Assembly (NCBI RefSeq): GCF_014695725.1
Contig: NZ_JACJOU010000005.1
Span: 1 to 64,000 of the forward strand
Source of the DNA: Microcoleus sp. FACHB-672
Lineage (GTDB): Bacteria > Cyanobacteriota > Cyanobacteriia > Cyanobacteriales > Oscillatoriaceae
Reading direction: 5' to 3'
Length of the DNA stretch: 64,000 nucleotides
Positions within the stretch are counted from its first letter, which is position 1. Each line of letters opens with the position of its first letter. Below are positions 62,653 to 64,000 of the stretch, in pieces. Made by a program: the position numbers and the translations under genes. The notes under the pieces are model-generated. The model saw nothing but the letters and a program-made list of their open reading frames with translations. It did not search any database and was not told the DNA's origin.

Positions 62653-64000
62653 TTAAATCTGCCAGGGAACTGACTGTTTCACCGGCAAGGATATCGTCAC
62701 CTCTGTTTTCTCACCTTCTTGAGAATAGACCTTAATTTTTCCTTCGTGTTTTTCAATAATTTTAAAGCAAATCGCCATCCCTAATCCTGTCCCTTGACCC
62801 ACTGGCTTTGTGGTAAAAAATGGATCAAAAATTTTATCTATAATTTCCGGGGGAATTCCAGAGCCATTATCTCGAATTTGCACTTGTATTTGAGAAGAAG
62901 AAATTGTTTCTGTCAGAATTGCAATTTCTTTATAAGGTTGCTGTTTTTGCTCTTGTAGCGAATCAATAGCATTGCCAATGATATTCATAAAAACTTGGTT
63001 TAGCTGAGCCGGCGAACACTCAATCAGCGGTAAATCCCCGTAATTTTTAATAACAGTAATTCCTTCCGGTGTAATTCGGTTACTTAAAATCAAAAGTGTA
63101 CTATCGATGCCTTCATGCAAATTAACTTGTTTCACCTCGGCTTCATCGAGTCGCGAGAAGTTCCGCAGGGATAAAACCAAATCTCGAATTCGCTCAGCTC
63201 CCATTTTTAAAGAGTTCAGTAGCTTAGGCAAGTCTTCAACAAGAAACTCTAACTCGATTTCTGATATTTTAGTTTGAATTTCTGGGGTTGTATTCGGATA
63301 TTCCTGCTGATAAAGCACTACTAAATTTATCAAGTCTTGCAGATACTCTTGAGCGTATGTAATATTGCCGTAAATAAAGCCAGCAGGGTTATTAATTTCA
63401 TGAGCGATCCCAGCAACCATTTGACCGAGGCTCGACATTTTTTCAGTTTGAATCAGTTGCGCTTGAGTTTTTTGGAGTTCATGCAGCGCTTGTTGCAACT
63501 CGGTCGCTTTTTCTCTCAATTGCGCTTCCGATTCTCGCACAGCATCCTCTGAACGCTTGCGGTCGGTGATATCCTGAAAAATCAGCAGCGAACCTCCCTC
63601 GCCGCTGCGTCCGGTAATGGGTGCAACGGTCACTTCCAAAAATCGGAAGCTGCTATCATCGGCATCGATTTGAAAAATTTCAGGGGAAAAGCGCGTTTCA
63701 GAGGTAGAACAGCGGTTGATAAAGTCTATTAAACTTTGGCGTTGCGATTCAAGAAAAAATTGGCCAAAAAAAGTCCCGAGTGCCTCGCGTTCGCTCATCC
63801 CTAGGAATTCCTCAGCATATCGGTTCCAAGTCAAGATTGTTGCCGCCTCATCGACGGCTACAACCCCGATAGGAGCGCGATCTAGGAGTCGCTCCATATA
63901 CTGCGCCGGCTGTGGCGGCGGCGCAGAAGCGTTAGATAGGCTGGCTTGGGCTGCCATTAGCATAGAGCGATAGCTGCGGCGCTGCTTCGTTCGAGTAATG
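62653..64000 (-). CDS. PAS histidine kinase (5' end beyond the right edge possible)
   Basis: From ATG 63963 the product is 436 aa, but the frame is open to the window edge (ITRTKQRRSYRSMLM), so the true start may lie outside. Domains: PAS (about 25-145; RAPIGVVAVDEAATILTWN) with PAC, a short coiled coil, HisKA with GIAHEINNPAGFIYGNI (phospho-His about 195), and HATPase_c (NQVFMNIIGNAID, DNGSGIPPEIIDK, GTGLGMAICFKI). The kinase half is closely similar to the C-terminus of the giant kinase at 24833 (both EINNP-GFI-GN, EDLPKLL-S-K-G-ERIR, NLHEGIDSTLLIL). Soluble; no response regulator in view. Confidence 0.92.
   Translation of the reverse strand, partial: ITRTKQRRSYRSMLMAAQASLSNASAPPPQPAQYMERLLDRAPIGVVAVDEAATILTWNRYAEEFLGMSEREALGTFFGQFFLESQRQSLIDFINRCSTSETRFSPEIFQIDADDSSFRFLEVTVAPITGRSGEGGSLLIFQDITDRKRSEDAVRESEAQLREKATELQQALHELQKTQAQLIQTEKMSSLGQMVAGIAHEINNPAGFIYGNITYAQEYLQDLINLVVLYQQEYPNTTPEIQTKISEIELEFLVEDLPKLLNSLKMGAERIRDLVLSLRNFSRLDEAEVKQVNLHEGIDSTLLILSNRITPEGITVIKNYGDLPLIECSPAQLNQVFMNIIGNAIDSLQEQKQQPYKEIAILTETISSSQIQVQIRDNGSGIPPEIIDKIFDPFFTTKPVGQGTGLGMAICFKIIEKHEGKIKVYSQEGEKTEVTISLPVKQSVPWQI

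Noticed and set aside
1-64000. CRISPR arrays, rRNA, tRNA genes
   Set aside because: No regularly spaced identical repeats and no conserved RNA signatures were seen on either strand; the tandem repeats present are all within coding or marginal frames without unique spacers.

Overview
The window looks like chromosomal DNA of a filamentous (Microcoleus/Oscillatoria-type) cyanobacterium. Pointers are a carboxysome shell (CcmK-type) protein, a three-subunit glycolate dehydrogenase, a CrtO ketolase, CYP110-like P450s, a CHASE2 adenylate cyclase, KGK and Uma2 proteins, very large hybrid kinases, and a stand-alone GAF protein with both bilin-binding cysteines of a DXCF cyanobacteriochrome. The genus is an inference. 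The hexamer GCCGGC is strikingly over-represented, while the classical cyanobacterial HIP1 octamer GCGATCGC is rare.

Layout. 0-6 kb: the start of an IS630-type transposase at the edge, a P450, a structured intergenic element, a ClC channel, a DUF29 protein, a frameshifted retropepsin-like gene, a 57-aa protein and an orphan CcmK paralogue. 6-16 kb: photorespiration, with glcD and a cupin, then a 1109-aa hybrid histidine kinase on the opposite strand, then glcE, glcF and a WG-repeat lipoprotein. 16-24 kb: type II NADH dehydrogenase, Na+/H+ antiporter, a glycine-zipper protein, a small exported protein, a saccharopine-dehydrogenase-like reductase and crtO.

24-33 kb is the most unusual block. 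A 5.4-kb Ser/Thr-kinase/AAA/GAF/His-kinase gene poor in GCCGGC lies between two direct copies of a cyanobacterial ATPase gene. One copy is collapsed to its first third joined to its own 3' flank. Both copies carry the same ruined Walker A motif. The intact copy converges on a second P450.

33-45 kb: an orphan HTH protein, two tandem paralogous single-pass membrane proteins with a shared 48-residue repeat and C-terminal motif, an SLH-domain protein, a CHASE2 adenylate cyclase, a FecR-domain protein, an armadillo-fold membrane protein and an unknown beta-rich protein, all on the minus strand. 46-64 kb: an alpha/beta hydrolase lacking the usual His, an HtpX remnant, two pentapeptide-repeat proteins, aspS, a Uma2 protein, the DXCF GAF protein, a Pro-rich TPR protein, a ribbon-helix-helix protein, a KGK protein, a dienelactone-hydrolase-like protein, a Dabb protein, a GH57 protein and a PAS histidine kinase running off the right edge.

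How they fit together: glcDEF oxidise the 2-phosphoglycolate product glycolate and feed electrons to the quinone pool, and the adjacent CcmK paralogue modifies the carboxysome shell, so the 5.6-15.2 kb region is a CO2-limitation/photorespiration neighbourhood. NDH-2 and the antiporter serve redox and ion balance. Most of the rest is sensory or envelope-associated. No tRNA, rRNA or CRISPR array was recognised.
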